From Deferrisoma camini S3R1 (GTDB lineage: Bacteria; Desulfobacterota; Deferrisomatia; Deferrisomatales; Deferrisomataceae): a DNA stretch of 64,000 bases. Made by a program: the position numbers and the translations under genes. How positions within the stretch are numbered: the stretch's first letter is position 1; each line of letters opens with the position of its first letter. The notes beneath the pieces are model-generated. The model was not told where the DNA came from. It ran no database searches and worked only from the letters and a program-made list of their open reading frames with translations. Below, piece after piece: positions 25,290 through 34,660 of the stretch. The stretch is from positions 2,753,014 through 2,817,013 of the forward strand of contig NZ_JAFN01000001.1 in NCBI RefSeq assembly GCF_000526155.1. The letters run 5' to 3'.

Positions 25290-28200
25290 CCCGTACGTTC
25301 TGGGTCGCCCTCCTCGGTCTCGGCTACGTGCTCGGGCTGTTCGCCCTGGCTTACGCGGCCGACCGTGCCCGGGAGCGGGGCCGCAGCCCGGTGGACCACC
25401 CCCTGGTCTACAGCCTGTCCCTCGCCGTGTACTGCACGGAGTGGACCTTCTACGGAAGCGTGGGCCGGGCCGCATCCAAGGGCATGGGGTTCCTGCCCAT
25501 CTATCTGGGGCCGACCTTGGTGTTCTTTCTGGCGCCCCTGGCCCTCGGAAAGATGGTTGGGTACTGCCGGGCCCGGGGCATCACCACCCTGCCCGACCTT
25601 CTGGAGGAGCTCTACGGCAAGGGTGCCACCCTGGGCACCTTGGCCACCTTCATCCTGGTGGCCGGGGTCACCCCCTACATCGGCCTCCAGCTCAAAGCCG
25701 TGGGCCAAACCTTCGACCTCCTGACCGGCCGGGTGGCGGGCGGGGGGCTGGCCCACGACGCGGCCTTCTGGGCGGCGCTGGGGCTCGCCACCTTTGCCGT
25801 TCTGTTCGGGGCCCGCACCCTGGTGGTGAGCGAGCGCCACGAGGGCATGGTGGCGGCCGTGGCGTTCGAGAGCGCGGTCAAGCTGGGAGCCTTCCTGGTG
25901 CTGGGGATCTACATCACCTGGGGCATCGGCGGGGGGCTCCGCAGCGTCTTCGGCCGGGCCCTGGAGCACCCGGAGCTCAGGGAGATCCTGGTCATCGGCC
26001 CCCGCACCACGGTCCCCGAGTGGATCACCCTGAGCCTGCTGTCCATGGTGGCCGTGGTGCTCCTGCCCCGGCAGTTCCACATGCTGGTGGTGGAGAACGT
26101 GCGCGAGCGCCACCTGCGCCAGGCCTCGTGGATCTTCCCGTCGTACCTGCTGCTCATGAACCTGTTCGTGCTGCCGGTGGCCCTGGTGGGGCTCCTGGCC
26201 CACGCGCCGGGGCCGCCCGACTCGTTCATGATCAGCCTGCCCCTGAGCCGGGGGCACACCGGCCTGGCCGCCCTGGCGTTCCTGGGCGGGTTCTCGGCCG
26301 CGGCCAGCATGGTGATCGTGTCGTCGGTGGCCCTGGCCACCATGATCCTCCACCATCCCGGCATCGCCCTGCTGGGCAAGCTCTCCCCGACCCTGGGCAC
26401 CGAGACCCGCCGCGACCTGTCGCGCCAGTTGCTGACGGCCAAGCGGCTGTTCATCTTCGGCGTGGTACTCCTGGGCTACGGGTTCTACCGGTGGATCGGC
26501 GAGTCCCAGACCCTGGTGAACATCGGGCTCCTGTCGTTCTCGGCCGTGACCCAGTTCGCCCCGGCCGTGCTCCTGGGGCTGGTGTGGAAGGGCCGCACCC
26601 GATCCGGGGCCCTCACGGGTCTGACCCTGGGGTTCGGCGTGTGGGCCTACACCCTGCTGCTCCCCACCTTCGTGGGCTCCGGCTGGATGGACCCGGGCAT
26701 CCTCGACCGGGGACCGTGGGGCATCGCCGCGCTGCGGCCCCACGCCCTGTTCGGCCTGGAGGGGCTCGACCCCTGGTCCCACGCCCTGGTGTGGAGCCTG
26801 GTGTTCAACCTGGGGGGATTCCTGGCGGTCAGCCTGTTCGCCGGGGGTCGCCGGGGTGGGCAGGCGCCGGCGGTTCCCGTGGGGTGGGTCAGCCGGGAGG
26901 ACGTGGTGGGGCTCCTGACCCGGTTCGTGGGCCCGGCCAAGGCCCGGGAGGTCATGGTGAGCCTGCCCCCCCGGGCCGGGCCACAAACCCTGGTGGAGGC
27001 GGCCGAACGGTGCCTGGCCAGCGCCCTGGGCACCCCCTCGGCCCGGATGATCCTCCAGAGCTTCCTGGCCTGGCCCCGGGACCAGGCCGTGGAGATCCTC
27101 GACGTGTTCGGCCGGGTGTCGCGCACCTTGGCCCAGAGCCGTGAGGCCCTGGAGCGCCAACTGCGCGAGCTGCTGGTGCTCCACGAGGCGGCCGGCCTCA
27201 TGTCCCGGAGCCTCGACATCGACGCCGTGTTGAGCGGGGTGCTCAGCCTGATCCATCGGGAGTTCGGGTTCGAGTACCTGGCGGTCCGGCTGCTGGACGA
27301 CGACGGCAAGCTCCGAATCCGGGCCCACGTGGGGCTGAACCCGGCCTACGTGGCCCTGTCGGCCGTGCCGCCGTCGGAGGAGAGCTACTTCGGCACCTGC
27401 TTCCTGCGGGGGGAGCCGGTGGTGTTGGAGGACGCCCGCAACGTGGACAAGCCGATCTTCTTCGGCCAGCTCACCCAGGACGTGCCGGTCACGGCGCTGA
27501 TCCACGCTCCCATGATCCACGAGGGCAAGCCCATGGGGGTGCTCACAGCCTACGGCACCCGGGGCCCCATGCACTTCACCGAGGAGTTCGTGAGCCTGTT
27601 CTGCGCCTTGGCCAACCAGCTCGGCATGGCCGTGGCCAACGCCCGGCTGTACCAGGAGGTTCAGGCCTACAGCCAGGCCATGGAGGAGAAGGTGCGCCAG
27701 CGCACGGCCGAGCTCGAGGCGGCCAACGTGCGGCTTCGGGAGATCGACCGGCTGAAGAGCGAGTTCCTGTCCACGGTGAGCCACGAGCTCAGAACCCCGC
27801 TCACCTCGATCCGGTCCTTCAGCGAGATCCTGCTGAAGTACGGGGTGGACGACCCGGAGAAGCGCCGGGAGTTCCTCCAGATCATCCAGCAGGAGGCCGA
27901 GCGGCTCACCCGCATGATCAACGAGCTGCTGGACCTTTCCAAGATCGAGGCCGGCCGGGTGGAGTTCCACGTGGAGGCCGTGGACCTGCGCGCGGCCATC
28001 GACAAGGCGGTGGAGGTGGCCCGGCCCCTGTTCGAGGAGAAAGGGGTGGGCGCGAGGATCTCGGTGGAGGAGGGGCTACCGCCCGTGGCGGCCGATCCCG
28101 ATCGGCTCCAGCAGGTGCTGGCCAACCTGCTCTCCAACGCGGTCAAGTTCTCTCCGCAGGGGGGCACGATCTGGATCGGGGCCGTGAGCGGCCGGGATGA

Positions 28201-28450
28201 GGCCGTGGTGAGCGTGGCGGACGAGGGGCCCGGCATCCCGTCCGACCGGCTCGACGAGGTGTTCGAGCGCTACGCCCAGATCCGCGACCCCCAGAAGAGC
28301 CACCCCTTGGGCACGGGCCTGGGGCTCGCCATCTCCCGGGAGATCGTCCAGCGCCTGGGCGGCCGCATCTGGGCCGAGAGCCGCCCGGGCACCGGCGCCA
28401 CCTTCTCGTTCACGGTGCCGTTCGTGAAGGCCGTGACGGGTGAGGGGTGA
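25286..28450 (+). CDS. Sodium/solute symporter-histidine kinase fusion (CrbS-like)
   Basis: 1054 residues. Residues 1-545 form an SLC5/SSS-type transporter with about 13 membrane helices (for example VYCTEWTFYGSVG in the second). A linker is followed by a GAF domain at about 635-790, and then by a coiled helix and a full kinase core: H-box SHELRTPLTSIRSF with His833, NLLSNAVKFS, DEGPGIP, and GTGLGLAI. Proteins of this build, such as CrbS of Vibrio and Pseudomonas, control acetate metabolism genes. The solute sensed here is not known. It is the last gene of the module with the receiver and the exonuclease fusion. Confidence 0.88.
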   Translation: MTRTFWVALLGLGYVLGLFALAYAADRARERGRSPVDHPLVYSLSLAVYCTEWTFYGSVGRAASKGMGFLPIYLGPTLVFFLAPLALGKMVGYCRARGITTLPDLLEELYGKGATLGTLATFILVAGVTPYIGLQLKAVGQTFDLLTGRVAGGGLAHDAAFWAALGLATFAVLFGARTLVVSERHEGMVAAVAFESAVKLGAFLVLGIYITWGIGGGLRSVFGRALEHPELREILVIGPRTTVPEWITLSLLSMVAVVLLPRQFHMLVVENVRERHLRQASWIFPSYLLLMNLFVLPVALVGLLAHAPGPPDSFMISLPLSRGHTGLAALAFLGGFSAAASMVIVSSVALATMILHHPGIALLGKLSPTLGTETRRDLSRQLLTAKRLFIFGVVLLGYGFYRWIGESQTLVNIGLLSFSAVTQFAPAVLLGLVWKGRTRSGALTGLTLGFGVWAYTLLLPTFVGSGWMDPGILDRGPWGIAALRPHALFGLEGLDPWSHALVWSLVFNLGGFLAVSLFAGGRRGGQAPAVPVGWVSREDVVGLLTRFVGPAKAREVMVSLPPRAGPQTLVEAAERCLASALGTPSARMILQSFLAWPRDQAVEILDVFGRVSRTLAQSREALERQLRELLVLHEAAGLMSRSLDIDAVLSGVLSLIHREFGFEYLAVRLLDDDGKLRIRAHVGLNPAYVALSAVPPSEESYFGTCFLRGEPVVLEDARNVDKPIFFGQLTQDVPVTALIHAPMIHEGKPMGVLTAYGTRGPMHFTEEFVSLFCALANQLGMAVANARLYQEVQAYSQAMEEKVRQRTAELEAANVRLREIDRLKSEFLSTVSHELRTPLTSIRSFSEILLKYGVDDPEKRREFLQIIQQEAERLTRMINELLDLSKIEAGRVEFHVEAVDLRAAIDKAVEVARPLFEEKGVGARISVEEGLPPVAADPDRLQQVLANLLSNAVKFSPQGGTIWIGAVSGRDEAVVSVADEGPGIPSDRLDEVFERYAQIRDPQKSHPLGTGLGLAISREIVQRLGGRIWAESRPGTGATFSFTVPFVKAVTGEG

Positions 28451-28590
28451 CGAGCCCCCTCCGGGCCGGGCTCCCCCGTTCCCCTTCGCGGTCAAGCGTC
28501 GTGTCGATGCCCCGGACACCCCCCCGGGAGTTGGGCAGCCCGGAGTGGCGAGTACCGAAGCTTTGGACCATCACGGCGAGGAGGGATGCC

Positions 28591-29028
28591 ATGGGCGTGA
28601 GGTTTGAAGACCTTTTCGAGGCGTTCGCGTTCGTTACAGGAGGTGGGTTCGTCGAACACCGGGCGTTCGTCCACCGGGAGTCCGGGGAGGTCCTGTTCTG
28701 GAGCGACGACCTCGAATGGTTCGACGACGATCCTCCCGAGGGCGTCGAGTACCCCGACGACCTGGGGCCGGAGTGGATCGAGGTGCCCAATCCGGGCCAT
28801 CTGGACCTTGGCCGAGCGCTGGTCCGGCGGTTCGTGGAGGCCCACATCCCGGACGAGGCCCGCACCGTGGAAGGGTTCTTCCGGCGGAAGGGAGCCTACG
28901 GCCGCTTCAAAGACTTCCTGCACGACCGCGGCCTTCTCGAGACCTGGTACCGGTTCGAGGAGGAGGCGCAAAGGAGCGCCCTTCGGCAGTGGGCAAAAGA
29001 CGAAGGGCTCACCCTCATCGAGGAGTGA
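28591..29028 (+). CDS. UPF0158-family protein, copy 1
   Basis: 145 residues. It matches the UPF0158 pattern: FVTGGGFVEHRAFVHRESGEVLFW at the start, acidic middle, then FVEAHIPDEARTVEGFFRRKGAYGRFKDFL and ETWYRFEEEAQRSALRQWAKDEGL. Biochemical function of the family is not established. It lies wholly within the 881 bp direct repeat and differs from copy 2 at four residues. GGAGGG precedes the ATG. A truncated YoeB-like toxin remnant follows, which suggests a degraded toxin-antitoxin neighbourhood. Confidence 0.8.
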   Translation: MGVRFEDLFEAFAFVTGGGFVEHRAFVHRESGEVLFWSDDLEWFDDDPPEGVEYPDDLGPEWIEVPNPGHLDLGRALVRRFVEAHIPDEARTVEGFFRRKGAYGRFKDFLHDRGLLETWYRFEEEAQRSALRQWAKDEGLTLIEE

Positions 29029-29116
29029 GCCGCCCCGCCCCCCTTGAGCGGTCTTCCCGCGGTCGTTCAGGGAGCGGGTGGGGGACCGGGCAACTTGTTG
29101 CTCGCCCAACGTGTAG

Positions 29117-29266
29117 GCGCAACCTCCCCAGGGGCTGGGAAAGCCCGAACCCCTGAAATACCTCGATCCCAACGTCTGGTCCCGTCGGATCACCCAGGAA
29201 CACCGCCTGGTGTACCGCGTAACCGCGGACCGCGTGGACTTCCTCCAAGCCCGATACCACTACTGA
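29117..29266 (+). pseudogene. Txe/YoeB toxin C-terminal remnant, copy 1
   Basis: Fifty codons open after an in-frame TAG at 29114 read GLGKPEPLKYLDPNVWSRR and end DRVDFLQARYHY. This is the C-terminal half of a Txe/YoeB RNase toxin (the family ends EHRLVYxV...RYHY). The N-terminal half and the antitoxin are absent. The 29029-29495 gap otherwise holds only the REP-like palindrome and the end of the direct repeat. Confidence 0.82.
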
Positions 29267-29358
29267 CCCGGGCCGGTAGACCGCCGCGAATCGTGCCCCG
29301 AGAATCGTTGTCGGGGACCGTTGGGACGAGGGGCAGCCGGGCGCACGGGCCCACATCG

Positions 29359-29380
29359 GTAGGAGCCTGCTCCCGCAGGC
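29359..29380 (+). repeat. GTAG-type REP-like palindrome, copy 1
   Basis: GTAGGAGCCTGCTCCCGCAGGC has a GTAG head followed by a stem of GCCTGC and GCAGGC. This is the layout of REP sequences that RAYT (TnpA-REP) transposases act on in Pseudomonas and relatives. No RAYT gene is in the window. Confidence 0.6.
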
Positions 29381-29495
29381 CATCCCGGGCAGCAGGCCCG
29401 GCCGGCTCGGCGGTCAGCGTTTTGGCCCTCCAGGGTCGGCATTAGGCAACTACGCAGCAGCGTTATCCCCTCTCCGGGTCCGGGTGGCATCCCCC

Positions 29496-32400
29496 TCACC
29501 ACCCCAGCACCCGCAGGAAGCACCCGCCGCCCCCGCCTCCGCTCCCAGGCGGGGTGGCGCCGTCGGCGTCCGCGGGTTCGGTCCCGGTGTCCTGGCCACC
29601 GGTGGGCGGCGGGGTTTCGGTTCCGCCGTCCGGTTGACCCTCTCCGGCCCCGGGCGGGGTGGCGCCGTCGGCGTCCCGCGATGACCCGGACGCCTCGAAG
29701 ACCACCGCGCGGCCCGTGGCCGTGGACGCGAGCACCACCGAGCCCATCCCGTCGCCGTCCAGGTCCGGACCCGGTTGCACCTCGCCGCCCAGGGCCGCAC
29801 CGGCCTGGTCCCCGGCCACAAAGGCCACGGCTGCCCCGCCCGAGGGATCGAGCAGGTAGGCGCCGCCCGCGTCTTCCAGGCCCCCGGGGTCGGCGCCGGG
29901 CGCGCCCACCAGGAGCAGGACCCCGCCCCCTGGAAGCTCCAGCCGGGCCACCGCGGTCCCGAAGCCCTCGCCGGGCTGGCCCCGGGCCTCCCAGACCTCC
30001 TGGCCCGAGGCGCCGTCCAGGAGCACGGCCCGGCCGGCCGCTGTGTCGGCATCGGCCGCGATCCGGCCCAGGCCGGCCGGGGAACTGGCCGGGGCACCCA
30101 CGATGAGTTCTGCGGCGCCGTCGCCGTTCAGGTCGCCGGCGCTTGCCAGCGCGGCGCCGAACCGCTCGCCGGCCTTTCGGCCCTGGGCCAGCACCGCCAG
30201 GTCCCCGCCGGAGGGGGAGATGCGGTACACCGCGCCCGGACCCTGGTCCGGGGCGCCCACGGCCAGGTCCTCGCCCAGAAGGGCGAGCGCGCTTCCGAAC
30301 CCGTCACCGGCGGTCCCGGGGCTCCAGCTTGCCGCCACCTCGCCGTCCTGGATGCGGTGCACGGCGCCCGCGACCTGGCCGCCCCCCGGGGCCCCGGCCC
30401 ACAGCGCATCGCCGTCCCACAGGAGCCTCTCTCCCAGTCGGCCGCCCGCCACGGCGCCCTCCACCCGGCCGATCTCGGAGCCGTCCTTGCCGGAAACGAA
30501 CACCACGGCGCCCGCGTCCTGGAGGAACCCGCCCGGGTCAAACCCCGGGGCGCCCACGGCCAGGTCGGGCGTGCCGTCCCCGTCCAGGTCGGCCACGGGC
30601 ACGGCCGAGCCGCCGAAGCCGTCGCCGGGCCCGAACCCCAGGTCTGCGCCCCGAACGCTCCACAGGCCCTGGAGGTTCGTGCCGACCAGGTGCACGGTCC
30701 CGGCGGCCGGGTCCCGGAACAGCAACCCGGGCCGGCCGGCCGGATCCCCCGGGTCGGGCAGGGCCGGTCCTGCGGCCGGCGGCACGTACAGCCCCCGGAA
30801 GCCCCCCAGGGCCTGGAACACCTCGTGGGCCGCCTCGATCCTCTCGGGCACCGAGCGTTCCGGGTTGGTGGGGTCCACGTCGAACCAGTCGGGCGCACCG
30901 TCGCCGTCGGAGTCCGGATCGCACACGTCCCCCAGGCCGTCGCCGTCCAGGTCCTCCTGGAGGGGGTTTTCGTCCAGGGGGCAGTTGTCTTCCGGGTCCG
31001 ACGCGCCGTCGCCGTCGGAATCGCCGGAACAAGGGTTGAGTCCGAGGGCCCACTCCTCTTGGTTGGTGAGCCCGTCGTGATCGCGGTCGCTGTCCGGTCC
31101 GGCGAACCCGTCGGGCCACGTGGGATCGAAACACCCCCAACGCTCCCGCATCTCCACCTCGAAACGGTCGGACCCGCCGTCCCGGTCCGTGTCCTCCGAG
31201 CAGGGGTTGGTGCGGTACCTCTTTTCCTCGCCGTCGTCCAGGCCGTCGTCTTCGGAGTCCGGGTTCGTGGGGTCCAGGCAACGGTACGGGAGGGAATCGC
31301 CCCTGCGATCCAGGGCCCAGTCCACCTCCTCCCGGCTGGTGAGCCCGTCGCCGTCCGGGTCGTCGTCCGGACCGTCCAGGATGAAAAGCGACAGGGGAAC
31401 CCGCCAGGTCTCGGTTCTCGGAACGCTCGGGGGGTCCTCATAGGTCCCCAGGAGAAAGGTCACCGTGGCCTCGGTCTCCACGGTGGTGGCCCAGCCCGAG
31501 GGCATGGCGTTGGGCTCCAGGGTGAACCGCACGGCCTGCAAGGCGCCCACTTGGAGGTCCCCAGAGTCGGGAGAGACCCCGAGCCAAGGGGGTGCGTCCT
31601 CGGCCCAGGCCACCTCAAAGCCCGCGCCGTATCGCCGTTCGGCGTAGGTGGGCAGGTCGTCCACCTCCATGGTGGGGAGCGCCGTTAGGTTGGTCACGGC
31701 AACGTTCAGGCTGAGGGCGTTGAAGGTGGTCGAGGCCCGGCGGCCCGGATCCAGGCCCCACCGGGCGTACGACCACGAGGCCCGAAGCGACTGGGTCCGG
31801 GCGTCCGGGTCGAAGTCGCTGCGCACCGCGAACAGGGGCGGCCTCGGGCCCCCCGGCCCCTGGGGCGCGGGCTCCACCAGCGAACGGTTTCCGGGTGGCT
31901 CGAGATCTTCGTAAGGGACGATGCCGACGGCGTTCAGGATGGAGTCCAAACCGGGCTGGCCCCGGCCCAGGCTGTCGCTGCCCATGCGCTCGGTCCAGGC
32001 CAGGTAGAAGTCCGTGAGGTCCGGGGCGTCGGCCACAAAGGCGTACGGCCCGGTGGGGTCCAGTTCCCTGTCGAAGATCTGGAGGATGGTGCGGTGGCCG
32101 TCGATGGCCGGGCCGTCCACGGTGTCCCAGGCGTCCGGTCCCGAGCCCAGCCCGTCGGTCAGGTCCCACAGGGTCGCCAGGATGTTCCCCTCCACCGAGA
32201 TCCACCGCTCCTCGTCCCCGGTGTCCCGCCAGGTGATGCTGGTGCAGGGGGTCTCCGGCGAGGGGCCGCCCAGGATGCTTCGGGTGCGCACCGTGCTGAG
32301 CTCGGGGTTTTGGTCGATCAGGTACAGGGCCGCGTAGGTGGGGAACGCCTCGGAAAAGGCGAACTCCGGGTCGTTCCACTCGCCCGTGTCGATCTCGCGG

Positions 32401-33230
32401 CACGTCGAGTGGCTTCCGTCGTGGCCGTCCCAGGTGCTGATCTCGTACTGGAGGTGGTGGAAGTACTCGTGGATCACCGTCTCGTCCACATACCCGAAGT
32501 CCAGCCCGCTCGACGCGGCGCTGGAACAGGTGAGCACCAGGTCGCTGAAGTAATGGTTCCAGGCGGTGTCACAGTACTCCACGTCCACCTGGCCGATGGT
32601 GTCGTCCTCGGCCGGGTCCCGGTTGTCCTCCATGTGGCTCCAGGTGATCTGGATCGTCTCGTTGATGTTGAGGGCGGCCGCGAACGAGACCGGTATGTCC
32701 ACCGATCCGCCCCACACGCACTCGCCCACCGTGACCGTGGTCCACTCGGCCGGCACGTTGATCCGCCCCAGATCCACCTGCCCGCCCGCCAGGAGATCGC
32801 GCAGGTCCACCTCGGCCAGCTTCCGGCGAAGCCGCTCGTTGGTGCAGTCGGTGTCGGCCCACACGCGCATCCACCGGTTGTCCACCTCGGCCACCACCCG
32901 GCCGATCCAGTCCTCGTCCCCGGCGGCCGCGAGGGGGTCCACGGTGAACGCGAATCGGCCGTAGCGGTCGGTGTAGCCCCGGCCGGCCACGATCTCAGAC
33001 CCCATGTAGTCGACCGAGGGGTCGAACACCACCTCGATCTTCACGTAGCGGGCCGGCACCCAGCGCTCGGTGCCCGGCACCAGGCCCGGGCCCGAACCGG
33101 TGCTCTGCACGTCGCCGTCCTGGTAGTACAGGGTGCCGGTCACCAGGACCCTGGCCTGGGCCGGCCCGGCGAGCAGGCCCGCGGCCCCCAGGAACCCCCA
33201 CAGCCCCACTGCCCATCGCCGTGTCCTCAT
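29496..33230 (-). CDS. Secreted HExxH/thrombospondin-3/FG-GAP repeat protein
   Basis: 1244 residues with a signal peptide (GLWGFLGAAGLLAGPAQA). An N-terminal globular part contains VIHEYFHHLQYE, a zinc-protease HExxH motif (His254, Glu255, His258) with a Glu-rich helix after it. Around 620-800 are calcium-binding thrombospondin type-3 repeats (DSDGDGASDPEDNCPLDENP, DLDGDGLGDVCDPDSDGDG). From about 860 there are FG-GAP/integrin-alpha beta-propeller blades (VADLDGDGTPDLAVGAP, AGDLNGDGAAELIVGAP). The tail is Pro/Thr-rich and ends GSGGGGGGCFLRVLGW, a poly-Gly-Cys terminus reminiscent of surface-sorting tails but without a following helix. The ATG overlaps the stop of the preceding gene. Confidence 0.8.
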   Translation of the reverse strand: MRTRRWAVGLWGFLGAAGLLAGPAQARVLVTGTLYYQDGDVQSTGSGPGLVPGTERWVPARYVKIEVVFDPSVDYMGSEIVAGRGYTDRYGRFAFTVDPLAAAGDEDWIGRVVAEVDNRWMRVWADTDCTNERLRRKLAEVDLRDLLAGGQVDLGRINVPAEWTTVTVGECVWGGSVDIPVSFAAALNINETIQITWSHMEDNRDPAEDDTIGQVDVEYCDTAWNHYFSDLVLTCSSAASSGLDFGYVDETVIHEYFHHLQYEISTWDGHDGSHSTCREIDTGEWNDPEFAFSEAFPTYAALYLIDQNPELSTVRTRSILGGPSPETPCTSITWRDTGDEERWISVEGNILATLWDLTDGLGSGPDAWDTVDGPAIDGHRTILQIFDRELDPTGPYAFVADAPDLTDFYLAWTERMGSDSLGRGQPGLDSILNAVGIVPYEDLEPPGNRSLVEPAPQGPGGPRPPLFAVRSDFDPDARTQSLRASWSYARWGLDPGRRASTTFNALSLNVAVTNLTALPTMEVDDLPTYAERRYGAGFEVAWAEDAPPWLGVSPDSGDLQVGALQAVRFTLEPNAMPSGWATTVETEATVTFLLGTYEDPPSVPRTETWRVPLSLFILDGPDDDPDGDGLTSREEVDWALDRRGDSLPYRCLDPTNPDSEDDGLDDGEEKRYRTNPCSEDTDRDGGSDRFEVEMRERWGCFDPTWPDGFAGPDSDRDHDGLTNQEEWALGLNPCSGDSDGDGASDPEDNCPLDENPLQEDLDGDGLGDVCDPDSDGDGAPDWFDVDPTNPERSVPERIEAAHEVFQALGGFRGLYVPPAAGPALPDPGDPAGRPGLLFRDPAAGTVHLVGTNLQGLWSVRGADLGFGPGDGFGGSAVPVADLDGDGTPDLAVGAPGFDPGGFLQDAGAVVFVSGKDGSEIGRVEGAVAGGRLGERLLWDGDALWAGAPGGGQVAGAVHRIQDGEVAASWSPGTAGDGFGSALALLGEDLAVGAPDQGPGAVYRISPSGGDLAVLAQGRKAGERFGAALASAGDLNGDGAAELIVGAPASSPAGLGRIAADADTAAGRAVLLDGASGQEVWEARGQPGEGFGTAVARLELPGGGVLLLVGAPGADPGGLEDAGGAYLLDPSGGAAVAFVAGDQAGAALGGEVQPGPDLDGDGMGSVVLASTATGRAVVFEASGSSRDADGATPPGAGEGQPDGGTETPPPTGGQDTGTEPADADGATPPGSGGGGGGCFLRVLGW

Positions 33231-34612
33231 TGCGCGCTACCTCCCTGGATCAGGTGGTCCGCGGGCTCCTCCACCTGGGGCTCGCTCACCGACGCCGTGC
33301 CCTGGTCAAGGTCCACGTAGACCGGCACCCGGTACGTGGCGATGTCCACCGGACCGTTGTTCACCCGTACGATCACATCGAACGACGTCTGCCTGGGCTG
33401 GATCTCCTTGTCGTCGCCCTCCGGGCTCGGCGCCCACACCCCTGTGGCACGGTACAGGCCGGTGAGCGTCACGGTCTCGCCGGCATCCACCGAGCCGCTG
33501 AACGCGGCCGATCCGGCCCCCGGGCGCAGGGAAAGCCCTTTGCCGCCGGTGAGCCGGGCCTGTACGCTCTTGCGCGCCACGGGCCAGGTGACCTTCACGA
33601 TCACCTCGAACGGCTGGTCGGCGCTCACCGGTTCCTGGGGAGGCACCACCTGGATCTCGGGGGGGTCGGGCATGGGGAACGCCCGGCGCAGCGCCCACAC
33701 GGCCTGGTGCGCAGCCATGCGCAGGTAGGGGTCGCTGGTGTTCTGGCCCACCCGGGCGAGGGTCTCGATGGCTTCGGGGTCGGCCAGTTCGACCAGGGCC
33801 AGGGCGGCCCGCTCGCGCACGTAAGGGTCCAGGTCCGGGTCGGCGGCGGCCCGGCGCAGGGCCTCGGCCGCGGCCGGGCTCGGCTGAAGCAAGGCCTGCT
33901 CGATGGCGGCCACCTGGGCGTCCGGATCGGCCTGGGAGGGGTCCAGGGCTGCGGACAGGTCCTGCGCGGCCCCTTCGTCCGGGCCCGGCTCGAACATCAC
34001 GTCGTCGATCACCGGGGTCTTCCCCTGGGGGAGTTCCAGTTGGGCCCACCGGATCACGGGTTTGTCGGCCTGCACCCCGATGAAGGCAGCTCCCGCGCCG
34101 GCGGGCTCGGACCACTGGAACCCGGTGGTGAACGTGGGCAGGTAGGGATCGCCCGCGGGCGGCGTGTACACCGCCGTGTACACCTCCCGGCCGGCGCTGT
34201 CGTAGGTTCGCAGGAGCACCGCGTCGTTGGGGCCGAGCGGGCCGAGAACGTACAGCCCCACCCGCTGCACCCCGTGCTCGAAGCGGAGGACCACGGTTTG
34301 GGCCCCCTCCGCCACGGCCACGTGGGGGGGCGACACGGCTTGGAGGTTCATGCCGGCCGGGTCCCGAACGGCCAGGGGGGTGCCGTTCCCGGTCGCCAGG
34401 ACCAGCCCGTGGAGCCGGTACTGGACGTCCAGGTCCTGCCCGGGGACGAGCCCGTCGAACCCGGCCACCACGGCCTCCTCGGAGAACGCGCTCCGCTCGG
34501 CCCACCCGGCGGACCAGGCCGGCGTTGCGGCAAGGCCCGCGAGGATCACGGCCCAGAGCGCTTTCATGTGCCAAGAAAGATTGGATCGCTTCGGACTGAG
34601 GGGGGTTGGCAT
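33227..34612 (-). CDS. Secreted protein with HEAT-like helices and Ig-like C-terminus
   Basis: 461 residues. ATG 34612 has an excellent AGGAGGG site; a second ATG at 34567 starts directly at the signal peptide MKALWAVILAGLAATPAWSA. Residues about 45-220 are beta-rich (a DUF-like lectin fold is possible). Residues about 235-315 contain helical repeats of HEAT type (DPYVRERAALALVELADPEA, DPYLRMAAHQAVWALRRA). Residues about 325-450 are an Ig-like beta domain. Its stop overlaps the start of the HExxH protein, so the two are probably made and exported together. No enzymatic motif is seen. Confidence 0.68.
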   Translation of the reverse strand: MPTPLSPKRSNLSWHMKALWAVILAGLAATPAWSAGWAERSAFSEEAVVAGFDGLVPGQDLDVQYRLHGLVLATGNGTPLAVRDPAGMNLQAVSPPHVAVAEGAQTVVLRFEHGVQRVGLYVLGPLGPNDAVLLRTYDSAGREVYTAVYTPPAGDPYLPTFTTGFQWSEPAGAGAAFIGVQADKPVIRWAQLELPQGKTPVIDDVMFEPGPDEGAAQDLSAALDPSQADPDAQVAAIEQALLQPSPAAAEALRRAAADPDLDPYVRERAALALVELADPEAIETLARVGQNTSDPYLRMAAHQAVWALRRAFPMPDPPEIQVVPPQEPVSADQPFEVIVKVTWPVARKSVQARLTGGKGLSLRPGAGSAAFSGSVDAGETVTLTGLYRATGVWAPSPEGDDKEIQPRQTSFDVIVRVNNGPVDIATYRVPVYVDLDQGTASVSEPQVEEPADHLIQGGSAQ

Positions 34613-34660
34613 GGCGTTTCCCTCCTGGTGCCGGGGAGGGGGGGGATGGAACTCCTACGG

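Larger units (their letters stand above)
28580..29460 (+). repeat. Long direct repeat, copy 1 (881 bp)
   Basis: Nearly identical to 34821-35700 in the same orientation, with a constant offset of 6241 bases until a single one-base gap near the end. The shared part runs from the ribosome-binding site of the UPF0158 gene to ATTAGGCAACTACGCAGCAG. It contains the UPF0158 gene, a YoeB remnant and a REP-like palindrome. The two copies bracket 5.36 kb that holds two secreted-protein genes. Confidence 0.95.

Noticed and set aside
25025-27970. A 981-codon minus-strand open frame opposite the symporter-kinase
   Set aside because: Low-complexity His/Gln/Gly-rich product without motifs; the opposite strand codes a complete SSS-GAF-kinase protein.
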